Source: an uncultured bacterium
Lineage (GTDB): Bacteria; Bacillota; Clostridia; Lachnospirales; Lachnospiraceae
Direction of reading: 5' to 3'
Assembly (NCBI GenBank): GCA_947383005.1
Contig: CANDBT010000018.1
Coordinates: forward strand, 23,506 to 87,505
DNA: 64,000 nucleotides
Shown: one piece after another, positions 8,564 to 16,796 of the stretch
How the letters are laid out: every line of letters starts with the position of its first letter
Position numbering within the stretch: position 1 is the stretch's first letter
The notes under the pieces: model-generated
What the model was told of the DNA's origin: nothing
The model's input: only the letters and a program-made list of their open reading frames with translations
The model's database searches: none
Position numbers and translations under genes: made by a program

Positions 8564-10651
8564 ATGGGAATTGGCAGATTATTCAGGCCCAATGTTTTTC
8601 TGGCCGCCATTTTGGCGGTTGCTATCCTGGCAGGAGGCTGTGCAGGGCCGTCAACCCGGATTTTGCCGAGGGAAACCAAAGGCCAGCATGAGCCGCCGGA
8701 AGAGGTGGTTGTTTTGGAGGAGGGAAATCCCTTTTACCTTCAGGAGGAATTGGATATTTTGACATCTTCCCCCCGCAGCACAGGCAGCGAAGGAGAACAG
8801 GAAGCTGTTGAATATATCCGGCAGCTTTTCGATAATTATGGATATGAGGTGAAGCTGCAGCATTTTCCCGTTGAGGATGGCAATGGACAGGAGATTTATG
8901 GCACAAATGTGGTTGCTGTGCGGGCAGTTTCTTCCGGCCAGGCGGATATTTTGGTTGTGGGCGCCCATCACGACACGCTTCCGGGAAGCCCGGGGGCCAA
9001 TGAGAGCGCGTCGGGCGTGGCAGCCTTGCTTGAGATATCGCGGCTGCTTTCCCGTATTCCCACGGACACAGAGTTGCATTTTGTCAGTTTTTCCGGACAT
9101 CAGTCCGGCCAGGCTGGGATCAGGTATTATGTCCATTCTCTTCCGGAGAACGATCGCCAGCGTGTTATCGGGGCCATCCAACTGGATGCGTTGGGATATG
9201 TCCGGGAAGAGGGCATGGTTCGGATGACTGCCGACGGCAGGCCGACTATGTTGGGGGATATATTGGAAAGCGCCTGTCAGGATGTGCTGAAAGAAGAGTG
9301 GCCTTATGAACTCCGGCAGCAGGAAACGGCCTGTATATATGCCTTGGGTCAGATTCCGGCAGTTTACATAAGCCAAAAAAGAGAAGCTTATGAGCAGGGA
9401 TCCCGTTTTGATACTCCTCAGATTGTCAATATTGAACGGGTGTGCCAGATCGTTAATGTCGTAAGCAGAGGGGTTTCTGAGATTATCAGTTTGTCAACGC
9501 CTTCCATGCTTGCCAAATCCCGGTATTATAATGATCTCAGGGATGGTGCGTTTGTCCAGAGGAGCGATGTTCCTGTTCCTTTTGGGGAGGAGATGTCCCA
9601 GACAGAAGGACGTTTGGGTACGAAAGGCGTTTTAGTGGCGGAGAATACCGATCAGGAAGGACGGCTTTTTCGGGCATATCGCTATATGGTAAAATGGTTT
9701 GGCGTAGACCAGATCCTGCTGACGGACTATTATTATACGGAAGATAAGCTGATTGCCGTTTCTATTGATGGAGACGGAGCCGGAGTGGAACTGGAAGAAA
9801 TGGAGGAACGTCTTGTTTCCGTATATGGTCAGCCGCAGGAAGAGACGGAAACTCCTTATGGTAAGGGATACGGCTGGAATATTGCCAGGCACAGGACTTC
9901 GCTTTTGCTGTCGCCGGAAAATGATGGCTATTCGTTGGAGTTGTGGGAGTTTCCTGCAAAAGCCGATCAGTTAGCCATGTATGAAGTATTTTCATCAGAC
10001 GGTAGCCGCCAGCTTCAGCTCAGGGCGGGCGGGCAGGAAGGATCCGACGTCCGGCTGGAACGGCTGGTATCCTGTATCGGCCAGCTCTTGCCGATGAAAG
10101 TGCAGGATAAGGTGGAAGCGGTCAAAATTTATACCGACGGCATAGGAGCGAGCCGGACATATTTGGAGACGTTTGTCCCGGAGACGGAAGACGCAAAAGG
10201 CGAAGATATAAATGTCGAGGATCGCCGACGTTATGTTTGGGCGGTTGATTTGGAGGATGCTCTGACAGAAGAAGGAAAATGGCGCAACGAAACCGATACG
10301 GTTCGTCAAATCCTTCTTCTTTATGGGGAAATGCTGGGAGAGCTGGATCATGGGCGATATCGGGCGGCTTTTGACAATGCTTTCCCGGAGTCCGGGCAGG
10401 GAGATACGGCAGCGGATTTGTCGGCGCCGGAAGGGGCAGATTTAGTCCATCAGCCCCAACTGGGCGTAAAGCCGGGAGATTATATAGAGCCGCCGCCGGA
10501 TTTTGCCGCCAGTTTTTTGTGGTTTGTCTTGACAGACCGTCCAGAGGAAGCAGACGGTGAATGGGGAGTACGTATAGGCTTTTTTTATCAATTTGATGAA
10601 TTGGCCGCATACCGGATGCAGATACGGAACAACCTTAAATTAGAAAATTGA
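8564..10651 (+). CDS. M28-family peptidase-like lipoprotein, probably not catalytic
   Basis: 695 residues. The start (aaaaggagaaaacg-ATG) leads into a lipoprotein signal: hydrophobic residues 11-23 and lipobox LAGGC with Cys26, so the protein should be tethered outside the membrane. Residues about 60-310 follow the M28 aminopeptidase fold: GAHHDT (His135/Asp137) and LDALGY (Asp208) keep two metal ligands, but the bridging Asp position is Glu147 (GANES), the paired glutamates that act as general base and ligand are His179-Gln180 (FSGHQSGQAG), and the last His ligand is not evident. The remaining ~380 residues are unrecognised. It sits 15 bp upstream of pap, probably co-transcribed. Likely roles: binding or sensing peptides, or a divergent hydrolase. 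Confidence 0.75.
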   Translation: MGIGRLFRPNVFLAAILAVAILAGGCAGPSTRILPRETKGQHEPPEEVVVLEEGNPFYLQEELDILTSSPRSTGSEGEQEAVEYIRQLFDNYGYEVKLQHFPVEDGNGQEIYGTNVVAVRAVSSGQADILVVGAHHDTLPGSPGANESASGVAALLEISRLLSRIPTDTELHFVSFSGHQSGQAGIRYYVHSLPENDRQRVIGAIQLDALGYVREEGMVRMTADGRPTMLGDILESACQDVLKEEWPYELRQQETACIYALGQIPAVYISQKREAYEQGSRFDTPQIVNIERVCQIVNVVSRGVSEIISLSTPSMLAKSRYYNDLRDGAFVQRSDVPVPFGEEMSQTEGRLGTKGVLVAENTDQEGRLFRAYRYMVKWFGVDQILLTDYYYTEDKLIAVSIDGDGAGVELEEMEERLVSVYGQPQEETETPYGKGYGWNIARHRTSLLLSPENDGYSLELWEFPAKADQLAMYEVFSSDGSRQLQLRAGGQEGSDVRLERLVSCIGQLLPMKVQDKVEAVKIYTDGIGASRTYLETFVPETEDAKGEDINVEDRRRYVWAVDLEDALTEEGKWRNETDTVRQILLLYGEMLGELDHGRYRAAFDNAFPESGQGDTAADLSAPEGADLVHQPQLGVKPGDYIEPPPDFAASFLWFVLTDRPEEADGEWGVRIGFFYQFDELAAYRMQIRNNLKLEN

Positions 10652-10666
10652 TGGAGGGAGAACGGG

Positions 10667-12178
10667 ATGTTAGAAAAAATCGATTTATCCAGAACAGTGG
10701 AAAAGGAAGTGTTTAAGCAAGTTCAGGAGGAAGAGGGAACTAGGTTGGGACAACTGCAGCGGCGGCTGAAGGAAGCAGGTATTCCCGTGCTGATTCTATT
10801 TGAAGGAATGGATGCTGCCGGCAAGGGTGTGCAGATTAACCGTTTGATCCAGGCATTAGATCCCAGGGGATTTGACGTATATGCCAGCAATCGGCCGACT
10901 GAGGATGAGACTATGCGCCCGTTTTTATGGAAATTCTGGACTGTGACGCCGGAAAACGGGCGGATTGCCATTTATGACCGGAGCTGGTATCAGAAAGTGC
11001 TGAATGACTGTTTCCATAAAACCATGAAGAAAAAGGATGTTATGGGGGCGTTTCGGGATATTTGTTCCTTCGAAAAACAGCTTGCGGACAGCGGTGCGGT
11101 AATCATTAAGCTGTTTTTGCATATTTCTCAGGAAGAACAGAAGAGACGGTTTAAGAAGCTGGAGAAGTCCATCGAAACCAAATGGCGCGTAAATGAAAAG
11201 GATTGGGAAAAGAACCGCAATTACAGCGAATATTTGAACGTTAATGAGCGGATGCTTGAGCAGACTGATACGGAATATGCGCCTTGGACCATTATCGAGG
11301 CTACAGACCGAAACTACGCGGCGATGAAGATTCTGAAGACAATAACGGAGCGTTTGGATAAGGCTCTGGAAGATCAGGCGGCGGCAAAATCCATTAAGAG
11401 GATTAATTCCGGTATTTCTGTAGATTCCGGCAGCCGTTATCAGAATGGAGTGCTGTCCGGCGTGGATCTTTCCAAAACGCTTACCCGCGAAGAATATAAA
11501 GAAAAAATCAGCAAGCTGCAAAAACGGCTGGAGATCCTCCACAGCGATATATACCGGCTGCGCATTCCAGTGGTGTTGGGATTTGAAGGCTGGGATGCCG
11601 GAGGAAAGGGCGGGGCGATCAAACGCCTTACCAGCCATTTGGACCCCAGAGGCTATCAGGTATGTCCGACGGCTTCTCCAAATGATATCGAGAAGAAGCA
11701 TCATTACTTGTGGCGGTTCTGGAATAAAGTGCCGAAGGCTGGCCATATTGCTATTTTTGACCGCACTTGGTACGGAAGGGTTATGGTGGAACGTATCGAA
11801 GGCTTCTGTACGGAGGACGAGTGGAAGCGGGCTTATCAGGAGATTAATGAGATGGAAGCCCATATGGCAAATGCCGGCGCTGTCGTGTTAAAATTCTGGC
11901 TTCATATTGATAAAGATGAGCAAGAAAGGCGTTTTAAGGAGAGGATGGCCATTCCGGAAAAACAGTGGAAGATTACGGATGAGGATTGGCGCAATCGGGA
12001 AAAATGGGATCAGTATGAGATTGCGGTCAACGAAATGCTGGTGCGCACATCGACAACCTATGCCCCATGGGTCGTTGTAGCGGGCAACAATAAATATTAT
12101 GCCCGGGTGAAGGTGCTGCAGATGGTAGTAGATGCCCTGGAAGCTAAAATACGCCAGGTAAAAGAAGAAAAGAAGTAA
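10667..12178 (+). CDS. pap: Polyphosphate:AMP phosphotransferase (two-domain PPK2)
   Basis: 503 residues built from two PPK2-type P-loop kinase domains. Walker A sequences are GMDAAGKG (residues 47-54) and GWDAGGKG (about 307-314); each domain then has the lid/DR motif (IAIYDRSWY and IAIFDRTWYGRV). The two-domain class converts AMP to ADP with polyphosphate as donor, recycling AMP and linking the phosphate store to energy charge in the cytoplasm. Start has gagggagaacggg-ATG. The stop codon TAA (12176-12178) lies inside the first unit of a 19-bp tandem repeat. Alternative: the fused form could act on other nucleoside monophosphates. Confidence 0.92.
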   Translation: MLEKIDLSRTVEKEVFKQVQEEEGTRLGQLQRRLKEAGIPVLILFEGMDAAGKGVQINRLIQALDPRGFDVYASNRPTEDETMRPFLWKFWTVTPENGRIAIYDRSWYQKVLNDCFHKTMKKKDVMGAFRDICSFEKQLADSGAVIIKLFLHISQEEQKRRFKKLEKSIETKWRVNEKDWEKNRNYSEYLNVNERMLEQTDTEYAPWTIIEATDRNYAAMKILKTITERLDKALEDQAAAKSIKRINSGISVDSGSRYQNGVLSGVDLSKTLTREEYKEKISKLQKRLEILHSDIYRLRIPVVLGFEGWDAGGKGGAIKRLTSHLDPRGYQVCPTASPNDIEKKHHYLWRFWNKVPKAGHIAIFDRTWYGRVMVERIEGFCTEDEWKRAYQEINEMEAHMANAGAVVLKFWLHIDKDEQERRFKERMAIPEKQWKITDEDWRNREKWDQYEIAVNEMLVRTSTTYAPWVVVAGNNKYYARVKVLQMVVDALEAKIRQVKEEKK

Positions 12179-12269
12179 CACCTCAGAATAGAGGTAACAC
12201 TTCAGAATAGAGGTAACACTTCAGAAAAGAAGTAACACCTCAGAATAAAAGTAACACTTTAGAAGAGAA
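12175..12269 (+). repeat. Five tandem 19-bp repeats at the pap stop
   Basis: Five consecutive units beginning at 12175, 12194, 12213, 12232 and 12251, consensus gtaacacYtcagaatagag, with most changes in the last units. The first unit supplies the pap stop codon and the last ends 8 bases before the next start, so the array fills the whole intergenic gap. No spacers, hence not CRISPR. Confidence 0.9.
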
Positions 12270-12277
12270 AGATTGAT

Positions 12278-13537
12278 TTGGCAGAATATATGAAAAAAGT
12301 GGTGATTATCGGCGGCGGCGCGGCTGGCATGATGGCGGCCGTCGCCGCTTTGCAGGCTGGCTGTCGGGTCAGCCTGTATGAAAAAAATGAAAAGCTTGGG
12401 AAAAAGCTTTATATTACAGGAAAAGGGCGCTGTAATCTGACTAATGCCTGTGAGACGGAGGATCTGTTCGCGAAGGTGGTTCACAACGGGAAATTCCTTT
12501 ACAGCAGTTTTTATGGATTCACCAATTTTCAGATGATGGCATTTATGGAAGAAAATAATTGTCCGCTGAAAACGGAACGGGGAGCGCGTGTGTTTCCTGT
12601 ATCGGACAAGTCATCCGATGTTATTCGGGCGTTGTCCGGTTATCTCAAAAGGCTGGGGGCAGAGATACATTTAAACGAAGAAGTGTCTCGTCCGGTGATG
12701 GAGAAAGGGCGGATAAGAGGGGTTGTCCTTAAGAAAAATTCCCGTTTTGTCGAGGCGGATTCCGTGATTGTGGCTACCGGAGGATTGTCATATCCTTCCA
12801 CAGGCTCTACCGGAGACGGATATGATTTTGCCCGGCAGGCGGGGCATAAGATAACGGACCTTACCCCGGCGCTTGTTCCTTTTGAGATCCGCGAATTGCG
12901 GATAGTCCAGGAAATGCAGGGGCTTTCCTTAAAAAATGTCAGAGTGCGGGTGGTGAAAGGGAAAAAGATATTGGCAGATGAATTCGGGGAGATGCTGTTT
13001 ACCCATTTCGGAGTCAGCGGCCCGGTGATCCTCTCCGCCAGTAGTTATGCGGCAGCGGCGCTGAAAAAAGGCCCGCTTGATTTGCTGCTTGATTTAAAGC
13101 CGGCATTGTCGGAAGAGCAGTTAGATGCCAGGATACTGAGAGATTTTCAGACACAAAAAAATAAGCAATATAAAAATTCCCTTTCCCAGCTTCTTCCGGC
13201 TCGCCTGATTCCGGTCATTGTGGAGAGGAGCGGTATATCTGCCGAAAAGCAGGTAAATGAAATCACGCAGAAGGAACGGCGCGGGATTGTGGAGTCTATG
13301 AAAGAATTTCGTCTGACGATAACCGGGCTGCGCGGCTATGCGGAAGCGATAATCACTCAGGGAGGCGTGGATGTGAAAGAAGTCAATCCCTCTACGATGG
13401 AATCGAAAAAGGTGAAGGGATTGTATTTTGCCGGTGAAGTATTGGACTTGGATGCCGTAACCGGCGGTTTTAATTTACAGATTGCCTGGTCTACCGGTTA
13501 TTTGGCAGGGAAATCCGCCGGGTCTTTGTCTGAATAG
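12278..13537 (+). CDS. BaiN/HI0933-family flavoprotein (NAD(P)/FAD-dependent oxidoreductase)
   Basis: 419 residues. Seen: N-terminal dinucleotide-binding motif VVIIGGGAAGMMAA, the family signature GKGRCNLTN near residue 48, VIVATGGLSYPSTGSTGDGY around residues 164-183 and a C-terminal FAD-contact block GLYFAGEVLDLDAVTGGFNLQ. Members are soluble FAD proteins; one clostridial relative (BaiN) reduces bile-acid intermediates, but most have no proven substrate, so none is assigned here. Start is uncertain: the TTG at 12278 has agaagag about 10 bases upstream, while the ATG at 12290 (MKKVVIIGGG) matches family length but lacks a clear site. Preceded by a tandem repeat array and followed 34 bp later by cmk. 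Confidence 0.88.
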   Translation: MAEYMKKVVIIGGGAAGMMAAVAALQAGCRVSLYEKNEKLGKKLYITGKGRCNLTNACETEDLFAKVVHNGKFLYSSFYGFTNFQMMAFMEENNCPLKTERGARVFPVSDKSSDVIRALSGYLKRLGAEIHLNEEVSRPVMEKGRIRGVVLKKNSRFVEADSVIVATGGLSYPSTGSTGDGYDFARQAGHKITDLTPALVPFEIRELRIVQEMQGLSLKNVRVRVVKGKKILADEFGEMLFTHFGVSGPVILSASSYAAAALKKGPLDLLLDLKPALSEEQLDARILRDFQTQKNKQYKNSLSQLLPARLIPVIVERSGISAEKQVNEITQKERRGIVESMKEFRLTITGLRGYAEAIITQGGVDVKEVNPSTMESKKVKGLYFAGEVLDLDAVTGGFNLQIAWSTGYLAGKSAGSLSE

Positions 13538-13571
13538 TCTAACATCATGCAAATAAAGGAGTAAAATATTT

Positions 13572-14273
13572 ATGCAGAGAGAAGTTTTTCGAATCGCCAT
13601 AGACGGTCCGGCAGGAGCGGGAAAAAGTACGATTGCCCGGCTTCTGGCGAAGAAGCTGGGGTTCGTTTATATTGATACGGGAGCAATGTATCGGGCAATT
13701 GCTCTATTCTGCCTGCGAAAAGGCATCCCGGTGGCCGATGAGGAAGCGGTTTCCCAAACTGTGGCTGATGCTCATATTACCATTTCCTATCAGGACGGCC
13801 AGCAGCAGGTATGGCTGAACGGGGAGGATGTTTCCGGTTTGATCCGAACGGAGAAAGTTGGCAATACGGCTTCGGCCGTCAGCGCTTATCCGGCGGTCCG
13901 TGCGCATCTTTTGGATTTGCAGCGCAGCCTAGCGGCCAGCGCCAGTGTGATAATGGATGGCAGAGATATCGGGACATGCGTTTTGCCGGAGGCGGAGACG
14001 AAAGTGTTTTTGACTGCCAGTTCCGCAGTTCGTGCCATGCGGCGCTATAAAGAGCTGAAAGAAAAAGGTGAAATGTGTAATTTGCAGGAAATTGAGCAAG
14101 ATATTATAGAAAGGGACCAAAGAGATATGAACCGTGCGGCGGCGCCGTTAAGACAGGCGGAGGATGCGGTGCTGGTAGATGGCTCCGAAATGGATATTGA
14201 TCAGGTGGTGTCGGCGATTATCCAGGTGGCGGTATCTCATGGACTTAAGGTTGAATCGGGCGTATGGAGGTAA
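13572..14273 (+). CDS. cmk: Cytidylate kinase
   Basis: 233 residues, slightly longer than usual through its C-terminal tail. Phosphorylates CMP and dCMP with ATP in pyrimidine nucleotide recycling. Seen: P-loop IDGPAGAGKST (residues 9-19), YIDTGAMYRAIA, DGRDIGT near residue 134 and the R-x-x-D-x-x-R type lid (ERDQRDMNR). Strong site aaaggag upstream of the ATG. Its last ten bases overlap ispH, so the two are translationally coupled; cmk-ispH-rpsA is a conserved clostridial arrangement. Confidence 0.96.
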   Translation: MQREVFRIAIDGPAGAGKSTIARLLAKKLGFVYIDTGAMYRAIALFCLRKGIPVADEEAVSQTVADAHITISYQDGQQQVWLNGEDVSGLIRTEKVGNTASAVSAYPAVRAHLLDLQRSLAASASVIMDGRDIGTCVLPEAETKVFLTASSAVRAMRRYKELKEKGEMCNLQEIEQDIIERDQRDMNRAAAPLRQAEDAVLVDGSEMDIDQVVSAIIQVAVSHGLKVESGVWR

Positions 14274-15112
14274 TCGTAGCAAAAACAGCAGGTTTCTGCT
14301 TTGGCGTAAAACGAGCTGTAGATCAGGTATATGAGCAGATTGGTAAAGCGAAAAAGGCAGTTTATACTTATGGTCCCATCATTCATAACCGGGAGGTGGT
14401 GCGGGACTTAGAAGAGAAAGGGGTAAAGGTACTAAATACGGAGGAAGAGCTCAAAGCGCTTACGGATGGGATTGTGGTTATTCGTTCTCATGGTGTGGGA
14501 AAAAGAGTGTACGAACTTTTGGAAGCACAGGGGATTGAGGTGGTGGATGCTACCTGTCCGTTTGTAAAAAAAATCCATCGGATTGTACAGGAACAGGAGG
14601 CTTTGGGCCGTCGGATGATGATTATCGGAGATCCCGATCATCCGGAAGTGCAGGGCATATGCGGGTGGGCAGGAAAAGAAACGATTGTGGTTCAGGAGGC
14701 TTCCCAACTGGAAAATCTGTCGGTTAATAAGGATGAACCCCTTTGTCTGGTGGCGCAAACGACATTTAATTACAATAAATTTCAAGATATAGTTGAAAAA
14801 ATTGAAAAAAAGGGTTATGATATAATTGTTTTAAATACGATTTGCAGTGCAACTCAGGAAAGACAAGTGGAAGCTAGCCGTATTGCCTCTATGGTCGATG
14901 TAATGATTGTAATAGGCGACAGGAAAAGTTCTAATTCGCAAAAGTTATATGAAATATGCAAAAAGAAATGTACGAATACTTACTTTATCCAAACAGTAGG
15001 CGATTTCAATCCTGAATATGTAAATTCTGTACGCAACGTAGGTATTACAGCTGGGGCGTCTACCCCGGAACAAATTATCGAGGAGGTTCGTGCCAATGCC
15101 GGAACTAAATGA
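14264..15112 (+). CDS. ispH: 4-hydroxy-3-methylbut-2-enyl diphosphate reductase
   Basis: 282 residues. Last enzyme of the MEP isoprenoid pathway, giving IPP and DMAPP; holds an Fe-S cluster. The three cluster cysteines are visible: Cys12 (GFCFGVKRAV), the Cys in DATCPFVKKIH near residue 97 and the Cys in NTICSATQERQ near residue 194; the HGVGK and TTFNYNKF motifs are present too. ATG start overlaps the end of cmk by 10 bases; the 3' end overlaps the rpsA start by 17 bases in another frame. In many Clostridia IspH and the S1 domains are one fused protein; here they are two overlapping frames. Confidence 0.96.
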   Translation: MEVIVAKTAGFCFGVKRAVDQVYEQIGKAKKAVYTYGPIIHNREVVRDLEEKGVKVLNTEEELKALTDGIVVIRSHGVGKRVYELLEAQGIEVVDATCPFVKKIHRIVQEQEALGRRMMIIGDPDHPEVQGICGWAGKETIVVQEASQLENLSVNKDEPLCLVAQTTFNYNKFQDIVEKIEKKGYDIIVLNTICSATQERQVEASRIASMVDVMIVIGDRKSSNSQKLYEICKKKCTNTYFIQTVGDFNPEYVNSVRNVGITAGASTPEQIIEEVRANAGTK

Positions 15113-16223
15113 GTTTGAACAAATGTTGGAGGAGTCTATAAAGACAATACGTGCAGGAGAGGTCGTCACTGGTAAAGTCATTGATGTCAAAGATGATGAG
15201 ATCGTCTTGAATATAGGCTATAAGTCTGACGGAATTATCCCACGGAGTGAGTATACCAATGTGGCGAATGCCAATCTTTGCGACCTGGTACATGTGGGCG
15301 ACGAGATGGAAGCAAAAGTGGTGAAGGTTAATGACGGTGAAGGCCAGGTGGCGCTGTCTTACAAGAGGCTCGCCATTGACAAAGGCAACAAGCGTTTGGA
15401 GGAAGCCTTTAATAACCAGGAAGTGATGACGGCTAAAGTTACTCAGGTGCTGGATGGCGGCTTGAGCGTGGAAGTAGAGGGGACGAGGGTTTTCATCCCG
15501 GCAAGCCTTGTATCCGACACATACGAGAGGGATCTGACAAAGTATGCAGGCCAGGATATTGAGTTTTTGATTACTGAGTTCAATCCGCGCCGGCGCCGCA
15601 TTATCGGCGACAGGAAACAGTTGATGGTAGCCAGGAAGGCCGAGATGCAGAAGGCTCTGTTTGAGCGGATCCAGGTAGGCGATGTGGTGGAAGGAACCGT
15701 GAAGAATGTCACGGATTTCGGCGCGTTTATTGATTTGGGCGGAGCTGACGGCCTGCTTCATATTTCAGAGATGTCCTGGGGCCGCGTGGAAAATCCGAAG
15801 AAAGTCTTTAAGACCGGCGAACAGATGAAGGTGCTGATCAAAGACATCAACGGAGAAAAGATTGCCCTGAGCTTAAAGTTCCCGGATCAGAATCCATGGG
15901 TCCGCGCTACGGAAAATTACGCTATCGGCAATGTTGTCACCGGCCATGTAGCCCGTATGACTGATTTCGGTGCGTTTGTTGAGCTGGAGCCGGGCGTGGA
16001 TGCCCTGCTTCACGTATCCCAGATTTCCCGCGAACATGTGGATAAACCTTCCGACGTGCTTAAGATCGGCCAGGAAATTGAAGCGAAAGTGGTTGACTTT
16101 AATGGCGAGGACAAGAAGATCAGCCTGAGCATTAAGGCCCTGAACAGCGCACCGTCGGCGGAAGAAAATCCGGATGTAGCGGATGTGGATATTGACGCGG
16201 TTGCAGCGGCGCAGGAAGAATAA
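15096..16223 (+). CDS. rpsA: 30S ribosomal protein S1-like, four S1 domains
   Basis: 375 residues with four consecutive S1 RNA-binding domains starting near residues 17, 103, 188 and 273; the last two are the best matches (VKNVTDFGAFIDLGGADGLL, ARMTDFGAFVELEPGVDALL). Shorter than the six-domain proteobacterial S1, as usual in Bacillota. It binds mRNA or the ribosome. I prefer the ATG at 15096 (MPELNEFEQMLEESIK) because AGGAGG at 15081-15086 is 9 bases upstream; a GTG at 15090 would be only 3 bases from that site. The end is Ala/Asp/Glu-rich. Followed by a hairpin terminator. Confidence 0.93.
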   Translation: MPELNEFEQMLEESIKTIRAGEVVTGKVIDVKDDEIVLNIGYKSDGIIPRSEYTNVANANLCDLVHVGDEMEAKVVKVNDGEGQVALSYKRLAIDKGNKRLEEAFNNQEVMTAKVTQVLDGGLSVEVEGTRVFIPASLVSDTYERDLTKYAGQDIEFLITEFNPRRRRIIGDRKQLMVARKAEMQKALFERIQVGDVVEGTVKNVTDFGAFIDLGGADGLLHISEMSWGRVENPKKVFKTGEQMKVLIKDINGEKIALSLKFPDQNPWVRATENYAIGNVVTGHVARMTDFGAFVELEPGVDALLHVSQISREHVDKPSDVLKIGQEIEAKVVDFNGEDKKISLSIKALNSAPSAEENPDVADVDIDAVAAAQEE

Positions 16224-16238
16224 GAGTTATGATTAACG

Positions 16239-16276
16239 ATGCTTCTTACCCGCAAAAATAGGATAAGAAGCATTTT
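16239..16276 (+). terminator. Terminator after rpsA
   Basis: Stem atgcttcttaccc / ggataagaagcat (13 bp with one G-T pair) around gcaaaaata, followed by a short T stretch. It ends the cmk-ispH-rpsA unit. Confidence 0.75.
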
Positions 16277-16356
16277 CTGTGGGCAGTAACGAATAGACGG
16301 TAACGGTTAGACGGCAAGAAGATGCCCACATGAACGGTTAAATAAGAAAAAGGACA

Positions 16357-16402
16357 ACAGCCTTTTGCGGCGCATAAAAGAGTGCCGTGAAGGGCTGTTT
16401 TT
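16357..16402 (+). terminator. Second hairpin with T-run
   Basis: Arms acagccttttgcggc and gccgtgaagggctgt pair over 15 positions with G-T pairs and one mismatch, then ttttt. No gene lies between this and the rpsA terminator, so it may have ended a lost gene or be a backup terminator. Confidence 0.65.
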
Positions 16403-16474
16403 GCGGGAATATGGAGAGCAAGTATCGGGTAGGCATGGACGGGCGTTAAAAGAGTTAAAGGAGGTTGTTTGATA

Positions 16475-16779
16475 TTGCAGGATTATGAACTTGTGCAAGA
16501 CACAGATTTAGGGGGATTTATTATTAAAGGGAATATTGTTCCTGGCAGCATAGCGGTTCAACTACCAGCAGATGATAAGTTAAAAAATTAACGAGTTACT
16601 TTTGTTGAAACCAGCAAATATCAAATTAGCTACATTGGATAATCCTGAACAAAAAAGAGGAGGAATTAAAAAAAGATAAGATTAATGTGCAATTGGTCAA
16701 AAATGCCTTCGGCAGTATAAAATTTTCAGGATTGTACATATTAAGTTACGATTCCGTTTGCGTTTGGCTTCACGGCTGA
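16475..16779 (+). pseudogene. Decayed AT-rich gene of unknown family
   Basis: A strong ribosome site (aaaggagg, ending near 16464) precedes a TTG at 16475 opening 38 codons (MQDYELVQDTDLGGFIIKGN...) that stop at 16591. Protein-like runs continue in other frames: VTFVETSKYQISYIG after 16591 and DKINVQLVKNAFGSIKFSG ending in a TGA at 16777. The pattern is that of one gene of about 100 codons broken by at least two frameshifts. Base composition is clearly more AT-rich than the neighbours, suggesting acquired DNA. I do not recognise the family. It could instead be a genuine 38-residue protein followed by noncoding sequence. Confidence 0.4.
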
Positions 16780-16796
16780 ACGGTGGCAATGGAAAT

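Noticed and set aside
12175-12269. CRISPR-like array
   Set aside because: Units are contiguous 19-mers without spacers and there are no cas genes. The same holds for 53964-54008.
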